Shown here piece by piece: positions 36,513 to 45,958 of a stretch of DNA of 64,000 bases. Source of the DNA: Campylobacter pinnipediorum subsp. pinnipediorum (lineage in GTDB: Bacteria > Campylobacterota > Campylobacteria > Campylobacterales > Campylobacteraceae); the NCBI RefSeq assembly GCF_002021925.1, contig NZ_CP012546.1, positions 1,612,001 through 1,676,000 of the forward strand, given 5' to 3'. Position 1 is the stretch's first letter, and each line of letters opens with the position of its first letter. The notes beneath the pieces were generated by a model. That model saw nothing but the letters and a program-made list of their open reading frames with translations. It did no database searches and was not told the origin of the DNA. A program made the translations under genes and the position numbers.

Positions 36513-39062
36513 ATGCAAAGACGAGATGCTTTAAAATTAGGTGGTTTAGTTGCTAGTATGCCATTAATTTCAAATGTAACGGCTTTAAATTTAATGGCAG
36601 ATGAGCTAAATACTGGTCTTATAAAAAATGGAAAAGTTCTAACTGGTGCTCACTGGGGAATGCTTGAAGTTGATGTTAAAGAGGGAAAAATAATTGGCTC
36701 AAAACCATATCAAAAAACAAGCGAAATTTATAATCCACTTCAATACTACACACAAGATATGGTTTATAAAACTCGTGTCAAATACCCTATGGTAAGAAAA
36801 AGTTACCTTGAAAATCCAGACAACCCAAAACCCGAACTTAGGGGCAAAGATGAGTGGGTAAGAGTTAAATATGAAGATGCGATTAAACTTGTTGCAAACG
36901 AGCTTAAAAAAACAAGAAAGCAAAAAGGCAACACAGCTGTATTTGCAGGAAGTTACGGATGGAAATCAAGTGGAAATGTTCACAATTCAAGAATTTTATT
37001 ACATAGGTTTATGAATTTAAGCGGTGGGTTTGTTGGGTCTTTAGGGGATTATTCTACTGCTGCATCGCAAATCATAATGCCGCACGTAGTGGGAAGCATA
37101 GAAGTTTATGAACAACAAACAAGTTGGCCTGTGGTGTTAGAAAGTTCACAGGTAGTCGTTATCTGGGGAGCAAATCCTTTATCAACACTAAGAATTGCAT
37201 GGACTTCAACAGATGAACAAGGCTTTAAATATCTAGAACAACTCAAAAAAAGCAACAAAAAAGTAATAATAATAGACCCTATAAGATCAGAAACAGCACA
37301 GTATTTTGACAAAGCTGAATGGATAGCACCAAGACCAAACACAGATGTAGCCTTAATGATGGGTATAGCACACTATCTATATACAAACAACAAATACGAT
37401 AAAGATTTTATACAAGATTATACAGTTGGTTTTGATAAATTTATACCTTATTTAACTGGCAAAGAAGATGGTGTAGCAAAAGATGTAAAATGGGCAAGTA
37501 AAATAAGCGGAATAAGCGAAGAAAAGATAAAACAACTAGCTGAAACATTTTTTAACAATAGAACAATGCTTATGAGTGGCTGGGGAATGCAAAGAGCACA
37601 ACACGGAGAACAACCACATTGGATGCTTGTTACACTAGCTTCCATGCTTGGGCAAATAGGTCTAGAAGGTGGCGGGTTTGGTCTTAGTTATCACTATTCA
37701 AACGGTGGTGCACCTACTACCAAAGGTGGTGTTATAGGTGGTGTAAATAGTGCAAGTGTTGGAAATTTTAATAAAAAAGGCGAGTTTATAGGAACAAATA
37801 GTGGTGCTTTTGATAAAAATGGAAGATTTGTAGCAAAAGCAAATACAGACAATGGCACCGGACAAAGTTGGCTACAAGAAGCGACAAAATATGCGTTTCC
37901 TGTGGCAAGAATAGCCGATGCATTACTAAATCCAGGAAAAACAATAGATCATAACGGCAAAAAAATAACCTACCCTGATATAGACTTTATATACTGGGTT
38001 GGTGGTAATCCTTTTGTTCATCATCAAAATACAAATAAACTAAGAAAAGCTTGGCAAAAACCAAGAACCATTGTTGTAAATGAACCGTATTGGACACCAA
38101 CAGCAAAAATGGCTGACATAGTTTTCCCTGTAACGACAGCTTATGAAAGAAACGATATAACTATGACTGGGGATTATTCAAATATGAATATAGTTCCTAT
38201 GAAACAAGTTGTTGAAAAATTTGAAGAGTCAAAAGATGATTATCAAATCTTTTCTGACCTATCAAAAGCATACGATGATAGATTAGCAATAGCATATACA
38301 GATAATGGAAAAACAGAATTTGACTGGATCAAACAATATTACGATGGGGCATATAAACAAGTAAAATCAATACCTGATTTATATACAGAAATGAAACCAT
38401 TTGAAGAATTTTGGAATGAAAATAAACCGGTAACATTTTCATCAACTCCTGAAAGCGAATCTTGGGTTAGATTTGGCGACTTCAGAGAGGATCCGATATT
38501 AAATGCTCTTGGAACACCATCTGGGCTTATTGAAATTTATTCTGAAACTATAGAAAATATGAACTATGATGATTGTAAACCTCATCCAACTTGGTTTGAA
38601 CCAATAGAATGGCTTGGAATGAAAAACAAACCAGCACAATTTCATATGCTAAGCCCACACCCAGCAGATAGACTTCACTCTCAGCTTAGTCACACATCTT
38701 TAAGAGACAAATACTCAATAACAGATAGAGAGCCTATATGGATAAATGAAAAGGATGCATCAAAACTTGGAATAAAGACTGGGGATTTGGTTAGGGTATT
38801 TAATCAAAGGGGACAAATTTTAGCCGGTGCTCTTGTAACAAATAATGTATCTCAAGGCGTAGTAAAACTAGCCGAAGGTGCTTGGTATGACCCTGATAAA
38901 AACGGACTTTGCAAAAATGGTTGTGCAAATGTGCTAACTCTTGATATCCCTACATCAAAACTAGCAAATGGAAATATATCCCACACAGCACTTGTAAATA
39001 TTGAGAAATTTAAAGGAGAAGCTCCAAAGCTTACAGCTTTTAGCAACCCTGATATAATATAA
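36513..39062 (+). CDS. Periplasmic molybdopterin N-/S-oxide reductase (TorA/BisC family), system 1
   Basis: This 849-residue enzyme probably reduces TMAO, DMSO or related oxides in anaerobic respiration. The N-terminus QRRDALKLGGLVASMPLI is a twin-Arg signal. There is no N-terminal Cys cluster, as expected for the DMSO reductase/TorA subgroup that lacks an Fe-S centre. GDYSTAASQ supplies the likely Mo-ligand Ser. GMQRAQHGEQPHWMLVTLASMLGQIGLEGGGFG, TAKMADIVFPVTTAYERND and the C-terminal cap domain (NQRGQILAGALV) are typical. A ~60-residue Gly/Asn/Lys-rich insertion (around NFNKKGEFIGTNSGAFDKNG) is absent from the second copy. Substrate specificity cannot be fixed from sequence. Confidence 0.9.
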   Translation: MQRRDALKLGGLVASMPLISNVTALNLMADELNTGLIKNGKVLTGAHWGMLEVDVKEGKIIGSKPYQKTSEIYNPLQYYTQDMVYKTRVKYPMVRKSYLENPDNPKPELRGKDEWVRVKYEDAIKLVANELKKTRKQKGNTAVFAGSYGWKSSGNVHNSRILLHRFMNLSGGFVGSLGDYSTAASQIIMPHVVGSIEVYEQQTSWPVVLESSQVVVIWGANPLSTLRIAWTSTDEQGFKYLEQLKKSNKKVIIIDPIRSETAQYFDKAEWIAPRPNTDVALMMGIAHYLYTNNKYDKDFIQDYTVGFDKFIPYLTGKEDGVAKDVKWASKISGISEEKIKQLAETFFNNRTMLMSGWGMQRAQHGEQPHWMLVTLASMLGQIGLEGGGFGLSYHYSNGGAPTTKGGVIGGVNSASVGNFNKKGEFIGTNSGAFDKNGRFVAKANTDNGTGQSWLQEATKYAFPVARIADALLNPGKTIDHNGKKITYPDIDFIYWVGGNPFVHHQNTNKLRKAWQKPRTIVVNEPYWTPTAKMADIVFPVTTAYERNDITMTGDYSNMNIVPMKQVVEKFEESKDDYQIFSDLSKAYDDRLAIAYTDNGKTEFDWIKQYYDGAYKQVKSIPDLYTEMKPFEEFWNENKPVTFSSTPESESWVRFGDFREDPILNALGTPSGLIEIYSETIENMNYDDCKPHPTWFEPIEWLGMKNKPAQFHMLSPHPADRLHSQLSHTSLRDKYSITDREPIWINEKDASKLGIKTGDLVRVFNQRGQILAGALVTNNVSQGVVKLAEGAWYDPDKNGLCKNGCANVLTLDIPTSKLANGNISHTALVNIEKFKGEAPKLTAFSNPDII

Positions 39063-39067
39063 CATAG

Positions 39068-39093
39068 TAATGCCACAAATTTTTGTGGCATTA
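39068..39093. terminator. Bidirectional terminator between reductase 1 and the DUF2798 gene
   Basis: TAATGCCACAAA (39068-39079) pairs with TTTGTGGCATTA (39082-39093), a 12-bp perfect stem. It lies between convergent genes and overlaps the last codons of the minus-strand one. Confidence 0.75.
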
Positions 39094-39318
39094 ATCTTTA
39101 CTGCAAATTTTATTTGCCATTCTTGCAACAAAAGGAGAAATAATAAGTATTGTAGGATAAGCAACAACAAATGCTTTTATTTGGCCAGATATCCAAATTT
39201 TTAAGAATCCATCAACTAAGCCTAAATTTATATAACTAAGAATTCCCGACATAAATGTTGTCATAAATAATGCCATAAATAATGAATGAATATATCTATA
39301 ATATTTTTTTGATATCAT
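39091..39318 (-). CDS. DUF2798 small membrane protein
   Basis: This 75-residue protein has two membrane helices, the first starting YIHSLFMALFMTTFMSG and the second AFVVAYPTILIISPF, ending in a Lys-rich tail. Length and layout match DUF2798, a family without a known function. It shares its strand with the response regulator gene upstream (starts at 40015, ends at 39344), 25 nt away, and may be cotranscribed with it. Confidence 0.75.
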   Translation of the reverse strand: MISKKYYRYIHSLFMALFMTTFMSGILSYINLGLVDGFLKIWISGQIKAFVVAYPTILIISPFVARMANKICSKD

Positions 39319-39343
39319 AATTTCTTCCTAAATATAATAATTT

Positions 39344-40015
39344 TTAATTAAAACTATGTAGTATATAGCCAGATGATCGGATACTTTTTATTTTCAATCC
39401 TAATTTTCTCCTTAATTGGCCTACTAAATTTTGCATTGCTATTTTTGATGGACACTCTCCATCATACACAATATTGTCAATGATTTCAAAGGTTGTCAAT
39501 TTATTGATGTTTTGAATCAAAAGAAGTATTAGTTTATGTTCCAAATTTGTTAAAAAAATTTGAGAGTCATTTTTATATAATCTTTCTTCAACAACATCAA
39601 AGGATACATTATGATTTAAATTTATAATCTGTTTTGAATCTTTTTTATTTAAAAATAATATATTATCAAATATTGCTGTTAGTTTTATGGGTTTAAAAAA
39701 AACAACAGATCTATTACCTGTAAAATCTCTTAAAATCCTTTTATAAGTCTTCATATTTTTAGCTAAAAATATGAACTGCTGATGAGAGCAAATAGACAAA
39801 ATTTGTTTAAAATCAATATCTTTGTTTTTGTTATAAAAAGGATCTAAATCCAAAACAACCATATCTAAACTGGTATTACAGTTTATATAAAAATTTAAAA
39901 AATTTTCGCTACAAGAAATATATAGATTTTTAAATCTATGTTTTTGAGATTTTAGCAAAATATTGATGTTATCATCATCATTTACAAAAAGTATATTTAA
40001 ATCTTTAAACCTCAA
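39344..40015 (-). CDS. OmpR-type response regulator, orphan
   Basis: This 223-residue regulator has an N-terminal receiver with the acidic pocket FVNDDDN (~residues 10-16), a likely phosphorylated Asp in MVVLDLDPF (~residue 56) and the conserved Lys-Pro in VVFFKPI. The C-terminal winged-helix DNA-binding domain (~130-223) reads LTNLEHKLILLLIQN, then QLRRKLGLKIKSIRSSGYIL. No histidine kinase gene adjoins it. It is divergent from the second reductase (131 bp between starts) and lies between the two reductase systems, so control of one or both is a reasonable inference. Confidence 0.87.
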   Translation of the reverse strand: MRFKDLNILFVNDDDNINILLKSQKHRFKNLYISCSENFLNFYINCNTSLDMVVLDLDPFYNKNKDIDFKQILSICSHQQFIFLAKNMKTYKRILRDFTGNRSVVFFKPIKLTAIFDNILFLNKKDSKQIINLNHNVSFDVVEERLYKNDSQIFLTNLEHKLILLLIQNINKLTTFEIIDNIVYDGECPSKIAMQNLVGQLRRKLGLKIKSIRSSGYILHSFN

Positions 40016-40100
40016 TTTATCATCCTAAATCCTAATTGAGTATTTTATTATAATAAGCTTATTTTAAGTTTAAAAGTGAAAATGCAATGACAATTTTTAT

Positions 40101-40106
40101 TATAAT
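40101..40106 (+). promoter_or_regulatory. -10 box of the second reductase operon
   Basis: TATAAT lies 41 nt before the ATG in the region shared with the divergent response regulator gene. AGAAGGAGAAT gives a strong ribosome site. Confidence 0.5.
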
Positions 40107-40146
40107 AGTAAACTTTGCAAAATTTAAATTTATAGAAGGAGAATAG

Positions 40147-42528
40147 ATGTCAATTTCAAGAAGAAATTTCTTAAAATCATCTGCAGCAACAGCACTTGCA
40201 ATTACAGCAAATCCTGTTTTAGCAAAAGATGAAAATATAAAAACAATACCACATGCTTCAAACCTAGGTGCTTTTTATGCTGATGTAAAAGATGGAAAAA
40301 TAGTAAAAATCCGCTCACAAGTATCAGACAAAGATCCAAAATTCCCAGGAAATGAAGCTTGGATAGATAGAGTTTATTCAGATACTAGGGTAAAATATCC
40401 TTGCGTTAGAAAAAGCTACTTAGAAGGCAAAAACTCACCAGAACTTCGCGGAAAAGAAGAGTTTGTTCGCGTTAGTTGGGACGAGGCAATGAAACTTATA
40501 GTAGATAAACTAAAAACGCTTAAACCAGAAGAGATACACAATGCAAGCTATAGTGGCTGGGGACACCCTGGTCTTTTACACAACTGCGGTGCGGTAGCTG
40601 GAAGATTTTTTAACACTTCTATCGGCGGAGCAGTTGGAACTGATGGCGAATACAGCAACGGTGCGGCTGGTAAAGTAAATGCAACTATCATGGGTGATTT
40701 AGAAGTTTATTCACTTCAAACATCTCACGAGGTTATACTTGAAAATACAAAAGTATATGTTATGTGGGGTGCTGATTTGTTAAAGTGTAATCAAATTGAT
40801 TATAAAATTGCAAATCGTGGGAATAACCCATATTATGATAAGTATGAAAAATCAGGTATAAAATTTATAACAATTGACCCTCAATACACCGAAATAGCAA
40901 ACCGTTTTGGTGCTGAGTGGATTAAAATTCGCCCAAATACCGATGTTGCTTTAATGCTTGGTATGGCTCACTATCTTTATACAAGCAAGCAATATGACAA
41001 AGAATTTATAGAAAAATATACATTTGGTTTTGATAAATTCTTACCTTATCTACTTGGAAAAACAGAAGATAAAGTAGAAAAAACTCCAGCTTGGGCTGCT
41101 AAAATAACAGGCGTAGATGAAAAAATCATAAAAGCACTTGCTGATACATTTGTAAAAAATAGAACATTCCTAGCTGGTAACTGGTCTATGCAAAGAGCTC
41201 ATCACGGCGAACAAGCTGACTGGATGCTTATGGTTCTTGCAGCTATGATAGGACAAGTTGGCTTACCTGGCGGTGGATTTGGTTTTTCAATGCATTATAG
41301 TGGTGGCGGACAAGCATTCTCTGGCGCTATGCTTCCTGGAGGCTTACCACAAGGCAAAAATAAAGTAGATGTAAGTATACCTGCATCTCGTATTAGTGAA
41401 GCAATCTTAAATCCTGGCAAGAAGATAAACTTCAAAGGCGGGCATATGACATATCCTGATCTAAAAATGCTATATATCACAGGTGCTACACTACTAGGAC
41501 ACCATCCAAATACAAACGAACTTATAAAAGCCATACGCACACTTGATACAGTTGTAGTTCATGAGCCTTGGTGGACGCCTATGGCAAAAATGGCTGATAT
41601 AGTTTTACCATCTACAACTCCACTTGAAAGAGATGATATAAGCTATGGTGGCTCATACTCACAAGATTATGTTTATGCGATGAAAAAAGTAATAGAACCA
41701 TTATGGGAAGCTAGAAACGACTATGATGTATTTGCTGATATGGCTAAGATGATAAGCGACAAAGCACATCGTAAATTTACAGGCAACAAGACAAAAGAAG
41801 AGAGAATCAAAGGGTTATATGATAAGAGCGATTGCCCTAATTATATGAGTTTTGAAGAGTTTTGGGATAAAGGTTATCTTTATTTTGAGCCTGATGAAGA
41901 TGCTAAAAAATTCGTTCGCCATGCTAAATTTAGAGAAGATCCAGTTACAAACAAACTTGCTACTGAAACTGGCAAAATACAAATTTTCTCTCAAAAATTT
42001 GCTGATTTTAAACTAGAAGATTTCAAAGGTCACCCAATCTGGCTAGAACCAGCTGAATGGCTTGGAGATGAAGAAAAAACTGAAAAATACCCGCTTCACG
42101 TGCTAAGCCCACATCCAAAATACAGAATCCACTCTCAGCTTGATAACTCATTTGTAAGAAAAGCTTATAAAGTTACAAACAGAGAGCCTGTTGTTATAAA
42201 TGACGAAGATGCCAAAAAATTCGGAATCAAAGATGGTGATGTTGTAGAAGTTTACAATGATAGAGGCGCTATCTTGTGTGGTGCAGTTGTAAGCAAAAAT
42301 ATCATGCAAGGCGTTATAGCTGTTGAGGAAGGCGCTTGGTATGATCCAGAAAATGTAAACGATGAAAAACCAAGATGTAAAGCAGGACATGTAAACTTAC
42401 TTACTACATCTATACCTACATCAACTATGGCTCAAGCTACATCTGTAAATACTTGCTTGGCTGCGATTAGAAAAGTTGATGCAAAAGCATATGAAGGTGT
42501 AAAAGCACCTAAAGTAAAAGGAGCATAA
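40147..42528 (+). CDS. Periplasmic molybdopterin N-/S-oxide reductase (TorA/BisC family), system 2
   Basis: This 793-residue paralogue of the 36513 product carries a canonical Tat signal (SISRRNFLKSSAATALA). GEYSNGAAG holds the presumed Mo-ligand Ser and no Fe-S Cys cluster is present. MQRAHHGEQADWMLMVLAAMIGQVGLPGGGFG, AKMADIVLPSTTPLERDDISY and VYNDRGAILCGAVV align with the first copy, but it lacks the Gly/Asn-rich insertion. Its codons use more C and G at third positions than the neighbours, which suggests high expression. It lies 1 nt from its cytochrome gene, in the reverse order to system 1. Two non-identical enzymes imply different oxide substrates or conditions. Confidence 0.9.
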   Translation: MSISRRNFLKSSAATALAITANPVLAKDENIKTIPHASNLGAFYADVKDGKIVKIRSQVSDKDPKFPGNEAWIDRVYSDTRVKYPCVRKSYLEGKNSPELRGKEEFVRVSWDEAMKLIVDKLKTLKPEEIHNASYSGWGHPGLLHNCGAVAGRFFNTSIGGAVGTDGEYSNGAAGKVNATIMGDLEVYSLQTSHEVILENTKVYVMWGADLLKCNQIDYKIANRGNNPYYDKYEKSGIKFITIDPQYTEIANRFGAEWIKIRPNTDVALMLGMAHYLYTSKQYDKEFIEKYTFGFDKFLPYLLGKTEDKVEKTPAWAAKITGVDEKIIKALADTFVKNRTFLAGNWSMQRAHHGEQADWMLMVLAAMIGQVGLPGGGFGFSMHYSGGGQAFSGAMLPGGLPQGKNKVDVSIPASRISEAILNPGKKINFKGGHMTYPDLKMLYITGATLLGHHPNTNELIKAIRTLDTVVVHEPWWTPMAKMADIVLPSTTPLERDDISYGGSYSQDYVYAMKKVIEPLWEARNDYDVFADMAKMISDKAHRKFTGNKTKEERIKGLYDKSDCPNYMSFEEFWDKGYLYFEPDEDAKKFVRHAKFREDPVTNKLATETGKIQIFSQKFADFKLEDFKGHPIWLEPAEWLGDEEKTEKYPLHVLSPHPKYRIHSQLDNSFVRKAYKVTNREPVVINDEDAKKFGIKDGDVVEVYNDRGAILCGAVVSKNIMQGVIAVEEGAWYDPENVNDEKPRCKAGHVNLLTTSIPTSTMAQATSVNTCLAAIRKVDAKAYEGVKAPKVKGA

Positions 42529-43062
42529 ATGAAAAAACTTATAGCAATTTTAGCAATATTTTTAGCAAATTTTGCATTTGCACAAACTATGTATATAAAC
42601 AATATCAAAGCGGATCTTATGGATCCGCAAACAAAAAAAGTTGTTGGCGAGATATACGAAGGAACTTCTGTTGAAGTATTAAAAAAAGATGGTGATATGA
42701 GCCTTGTTCAAATAAGTGGCGAGGTTTCAGACACAGATAAAAAAGTAATTGCTTTAAAAAAAGAGCCATTTTTTGTATTTTATAAACTAAACGACAAAGA
42801 TGCTAAAAGCAAAGATACCTTTTTAATAAAAACAAAAGAACTAACAGATGATGAGCTAACATCTTGGGAAGAGATAGACCTGACTTACTATGATACTTGT
42901 AGCTCATGCCACGCTGCACATAAGCCAAAAGAGCATTTAATGTCAGAGTGGGAAGCATATCTTTTAGCAATGCAAACATTTGCTAAGATAAACGATAAAG
43001 AAAAAGATAGAATACTTCGCTATCTTCAAGCTTTTGCAAAAGATGGTGTTGTAAAAGAATAA
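42529..43062 (+). CDS. Periplasmic monohaem cytochrome c (TorC-like partner), system 2
   Basis: This 177-residue protein has a signal peptide (LIAILAIFLANFAFA). An SH3-like beta domain follows, then the haem site CSSCH (~residue 124) in DTCSSCHAAHKPKEHLMSEWEAY. The HKP and W...L.AM features are shared with the 35929 product, so the two cytochromes are paralogues. It starts directly after the reductase stop and ends in a strong terminator. Confidence 0.88.
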   Translation: MKKLIAILAIFLANFAFAQTMYINNIKADLMDPQTKKVVGEIYEGTSVEVLKKDGDMSLVQISGEVSDTDKKVIALKKEPFFVFYKLNDKDAKSKDTFLIKTKELTDDELTSWEEIDLTYYDTCSSCHAAHKPKEHLMSEWEAYLLAMQTFAKINDKEKDRILRYLQAFAKDGVVKE

Positions 43063-43068
43063 ACCAAT

Positions 43069-43099
43069 TTTTGAGTTGCTTGTAATAAGCAACTCAAAA
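43069..43099 (+). terminator. Strong terminator after the second cytochrome gene
   Basis: TTTTGAGTTGCTT pairs perfectly with AAGCAACTCAAAA around a 5-nt loop, a 13-bp stem followed by TTATTAT. Confidence 0.8.
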
Positions 43100-43419
43100 T
43101 TATTATACTTACATTAAAAATACAATAACAAATTAAAGTGCAATAACAAAAAAACATAAATATTAATTATTTATATCTTTAATAGATATAAAACCACCTT
43201 TTATTTAAAATAAATTTCCTACCGTCTATTTTATCGGTTAGATTGTTTTTTAACAGAACCCATACTTCCAAATAATTTACAGGACTTTTTACAGTAAGCC
43301 TGATTTAGTCCATCAAAATTGCCTAAAACAAGGTAAAAAAGTAAAACACCAAAACTTTAACAAATAACAATTTTAATGACATTTTGTAAATAAAAAGAAA
43401 TAAAGAAAAATAAGTAAAA
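43100..43419. other. Intergenic stretch without recognisable genes
   Basis: About 320 bp lie between the cytochrome terminator and tRNA-Ala. I see no frame with coding character on either strand, and no RNA gene. Short less AT-rich pieces around 43220-43340 resemble a decayed gene but cannot be assigned. Confidence 0.3.
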
Positions 43420-43495
<76 letters not shown>

Positions 43496-43628
43496 ATATT
43501 TGGTTGATATTTAGATAATTGTATCAAAAAACTCTTATAATTTTTTGAAAATTTATAAATTTTTTTACAAATAAAATAAATTTTTAAGCAAACATTGGGT
43601 ATTATTCCAATTCCTAAAAAGAATATAA

Positions 43629-43703
43629 GCGGGAATAGCTCAGGGGTAGAGCATAACCTTGCCAAGGTTAGGGTCGCGAGTTCGAATCTCGTTTCCCGCT
43701 CCA
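43629..43703 (+). tRNA. tRNA-Gly (GCC)
   Basis: Acceptor GCGGGAA pairs with TTCCCGC. The D arm is GCTC...GAGC, the anticodon stem TAACC/GGTTA with loop TTGCCAA (anticodon GCC), and the T arm GCGAG-TTCGAAT-CTCGT. CCA is encoded. It is 75 nt long, and tRNA-Leu follows 13 nt later, probably in one transcript. Confidence 0.95.
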
Positions 43704-43716
43704 TTTTTTATTTTTT

Positions 43717-43802
43717 GCCCAGGTGGTGGAATGGTAGACACAAGGGACTTAAAATCCCTCGGAAATTTTTCCGTGCCGGTTCAAGTCCGGCTCTGGGCAC
43801 CA
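43717..43802 (+). tRNA. tRNA-Leu (TAA)
   Basis: This is an 86-nt class II tRNA with a long variable arm (CGGAAATTTTTCCG). The anticodon stem GGGAC/ATCCC region encloses loop CTTAAAA (anticodon TAA). The acceptor GCCCAGG pairs with TCTGGGC using one wobble, and CCA is encoded. Confidence 0.95.
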
Positions 43803-43893
43803 CCCATACTACTGAAAAATATTTACAAAAAATATCGTAATCAAATTTTATATCATCAAAATAAAAAACAAACATTAAAACCCAATAATTAGA

Positions 43894-44626
43894 TTAATTA
43901 AATACTTTATAACCCATAGCAATCATCATAAGAAGCACGGTAACAACTAATATCTTTTTCACAATTTCTCCATTGCTTTTTATGGTATGCATACTTCCAA
44001 AATGATTACCTGCAAAACTAGCGATTATCATTGGTATGCCTATATCAAAAGCCATATTTACGGATATAAAATGCAACAAAAGTGCCAATATTTGAAGCAA
44101 AATTAAATATTTTAGATGTTGCTGATGCTTGTAATGGACTTAGTTTGTTTATGATAAACAAAGCTATAATAAAAAGACTGCCTGCTCCCTAACCAAAGAA
44201 ACCATCGTAAAATTATACGACCAAACAAGTAAAAAATACCGATATTATTGATTTTTGTATATCGGTTTGTTCGTTATTGTTTGAGATTAGTTTGCTTTTG
44301 AAAAATGTAGCCAAAAATCCTGTCAGAAGAAGAGCTAAAATAATATAGTTGATTATATTTTCAGGTAGCATAAGGATTATTTTGCACCAATGTATACACC
44401 AAGTAGTGCTGATAACAAGCCTATGGGTATTATTTTCCATACAATAAAATTGCTTTCATAAGTTTTTAATTGCGGCTATGGCTCCTATTGTGCTTACTAA
44501 TTTCTCTTTTCCTAGTGCTAACTGTGGTGGTAAGCCTACGATAAGAGAAGCTGGAATCAAAATAGACAACCCTATGTAAAAATACTCTTGAATTAGACTG
44601 TTTTTAATATACATATTATAAATCAT
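43894..44626 (-). pseudogene. TauE/SafE (TSUP) family permease, frameshifted
   Basis: Read on the minus strand from an ATG at 44626, pieces in different frames join into one TSUP-type anion permease. They are SLIVGLPPQLALGKEKLVSTIGAIAAIKNL, then IIPIGLLSALLGVYIGAK, then IILMLPENIINYIILALLL, then a YDGFFG-like motif and GAGSLFIIALFIINKLSPLQASA, and finally DIGIPMIIASFAGNHFGSMH. At least three frame changes or stops break it. The family exports or imports sulfite, sulfonates and similar anions. With this many breaks a functional product is unlikely. Confidence 0.75.
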
Positions 44627-44799
44627 TTTTTAGCTACAACTATAAAACAAAGGGAATTTTAAAGATATTGATGAATTTTTTTATAATAAAATTTTGTATT
44701 TATTGTTTCTCACTTGTTTTGTTAAAACATATACATTATGATCTGATTCATAACTTAAATTTTTAATTACTGTGTAGATTTTGTAATTTAACTATTTTT

Positions 44800-44823
44800 A
44801 ATGATATTTATTATCATAATTAA
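44800..44823. promoter_or_regulatory. Fur-like box upstream of the DUF2325-flavodoxin operon
   Basis: AATGATATTTATTATCATAATT contains the inverted repeat TGATA/TATCA and resembles the AT-rich Fur boxes of Campylobacter. It covers the expected -35 region of the -10 box at 44847, a position that would suit repression by iron-loaded Fur. Swapping flavodoxin for ferredoxin under iron limitation makes this sensible, but the call rests on pattern only. Confidence 0.4.
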
Positions 44824-44846
44824 GTTTTATTTTAGAATAGTTTTTA

Positions 44847-44852
44847 TATAAT
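44847..44852 (+). promoter_or_regulatory. -10 box for the DUF2325-flavodoxin operon
   Basis: TATAAT lies 52 nt before the ATG at 44904. AGAAGAGAGAAA supplies the ribosome site. Confidence 0.5.
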
Positions 44853-44903
44853 CGCACTATCAAAATAATAATTATAATCAATAAAAGAAGAGAGAAAAAT
44901 ACA

Positions 44904-45221
44904 ATGTCAGTTTTAGTTATAGGTGCAGATGAAATTACTCCGATAAAGGCTGTTTTGCATGACCTTGGCGCACAAAAGATAGAGCACTGGGATGCAAGAA
45001 ATGAGAATAGAGTAAATAGAAAGCCTATTCCTCAAGATACTAAATGTGTTGTCATGCTTACAAGTTTTTTAAATCATAATACAATGAAAACTATAAAAAC
45101 TCAAGCTAAAAAGAGAAATATTCCTATAGTTTGTGCAAAAAGAAGTGTTAGTTGCGTATTTTGCGAATATTGTAAGGTTTTTGGTTTGGATAGGGAATTT
45201 GGATGCAAAAAGGAATTTTAA
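44904..45221 (+). CDS. DUF2325 family protein
   Basis: This 105-residue protein opens MSVLVIGADEITPIKAVLHDLGA, a Rossmann-like beta-alpha start, and has RNENRVNRKPIP and VVMLTSFLNHNTMKTIKTQAKK. Cys residues cluster at the end (VSCVFCEYCKVFG). DUF2325 proteins have no assigned function; the Cys cluster hints at metal or redox sensing. The same gene precedes fldA in C. jejuni (Cj1384c-Cj1382c), so the linkage is conserved. Confidence 0.8.
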   Translation: MSVLVIGADEITPIKAVLHDLGAQKIEHWDARNENRVNRKPIPQDTKCVVMLTSFLNHNTMKTIKTQAKKRNIPIVCAKRSVSCVFCEYCKVFGLDREFGCKKEF

Positions 45222-45956
45222 ATGAAATTCGGATACTTATCAGATATTGGAGAAATAACTCCGGATATTTTTTCAAATCTTGATTCTGTCTCAAGGCTAA
45301 AAACATTTATAAAGCTTTATAACTCTTGTGTCGAACAAGAGTTAAAGCTACCACTTCACTACTCAAAATATAAAAATATAAAAAATGCTTTTAAGCATAG
45401 GATACAAGACCTATTAGAATTTGATTCAAATCTCAAAAAAACAAAAGTCAAAACTTTTTGCGCTGTATCAAATTTAATAATATTTTATTACAAAAATAAA
45501 CAATTTGACAACATAAAATATATTACAAAACAACCAAAAAATAAAGCTGCGAAAATGATTAAAATGTTATATATAAATTCACATTTTGAGTTATGTTTTG
45601 ATGCAAATTTTATGTTTTCTCAGTTTGTTTATGATAGAATTGCATACAAGAATTTTGATAAAGATGTCTCTTTTCAAAATGACTCAATCTGTATATGCAA
45701 AGATAGTAAAAAGCTATTATGTGTTTTAACGAGTTTTAAAAACTTTAGTTTAGATGATACATCAAGCTTATCAAATGAAATAAGCTCAGCAGTTAAAGCT
45801 ATCAAAGAATATGGATTTGACAGGGTTTATGTAGTTATGCCTAGAAATGATAATTTTAGGAAACACATAGAGGTTAGGCATTGTGAATGCGATTTTAACC
45901 AAATCAAACTTGTGCCTTATGCTATTGATAATAAAAAAACTAAAAAAGGAATATAA
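45222..45956 (+). CDS. Conserved hypothetical protein of the flavodoxin operon
   Basis: This 244-residue protein starts immediately after the DUF2325 stop and ends 2 nt before fldA. It is cytoplasmic, Lys/Phe/Asn-rich and without membrane segments. Cys residues are spread through it, with a close group near the end (RHCECDFNQ) and another in DSICICKDSKKLLCVL. I do not recognise a domain. Conserved position between DUF2325 and fldA in Campylobacter suggests a role in iron or redox balance. Confidence 0.7.
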   Translation: MKFGYLSDIGEITPDIFSNLDSVSRLKTFIKLYNSCVEQELKLPLHYSKYKNIKNAFKHRIQDLLEFDSNLKKTKVKTFCAVSNLIIFYYKNKQFDNIKYITKQPKNKAAKMIKMLYINSHFELCFDANFMFSQFVYDRIAYKNFDKDVSFQNDSICICKDSKKLLCVLTSFKNFSLDDTSSLSNEISSAVKAIKEYGFDRVYVVMPRNDNFRKHIEVRHCECDFNQIKLVPYAIDNKKTKKGI

Positions 45957-45958
45957 TA

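Noticed and set aside
43595-43892. Plus-strand frames of 77-81 codons across the tRNA-Gly/tRNA-Leu pair
   Set aside because: They translate the tRNA genes themselves, a common annotation error.
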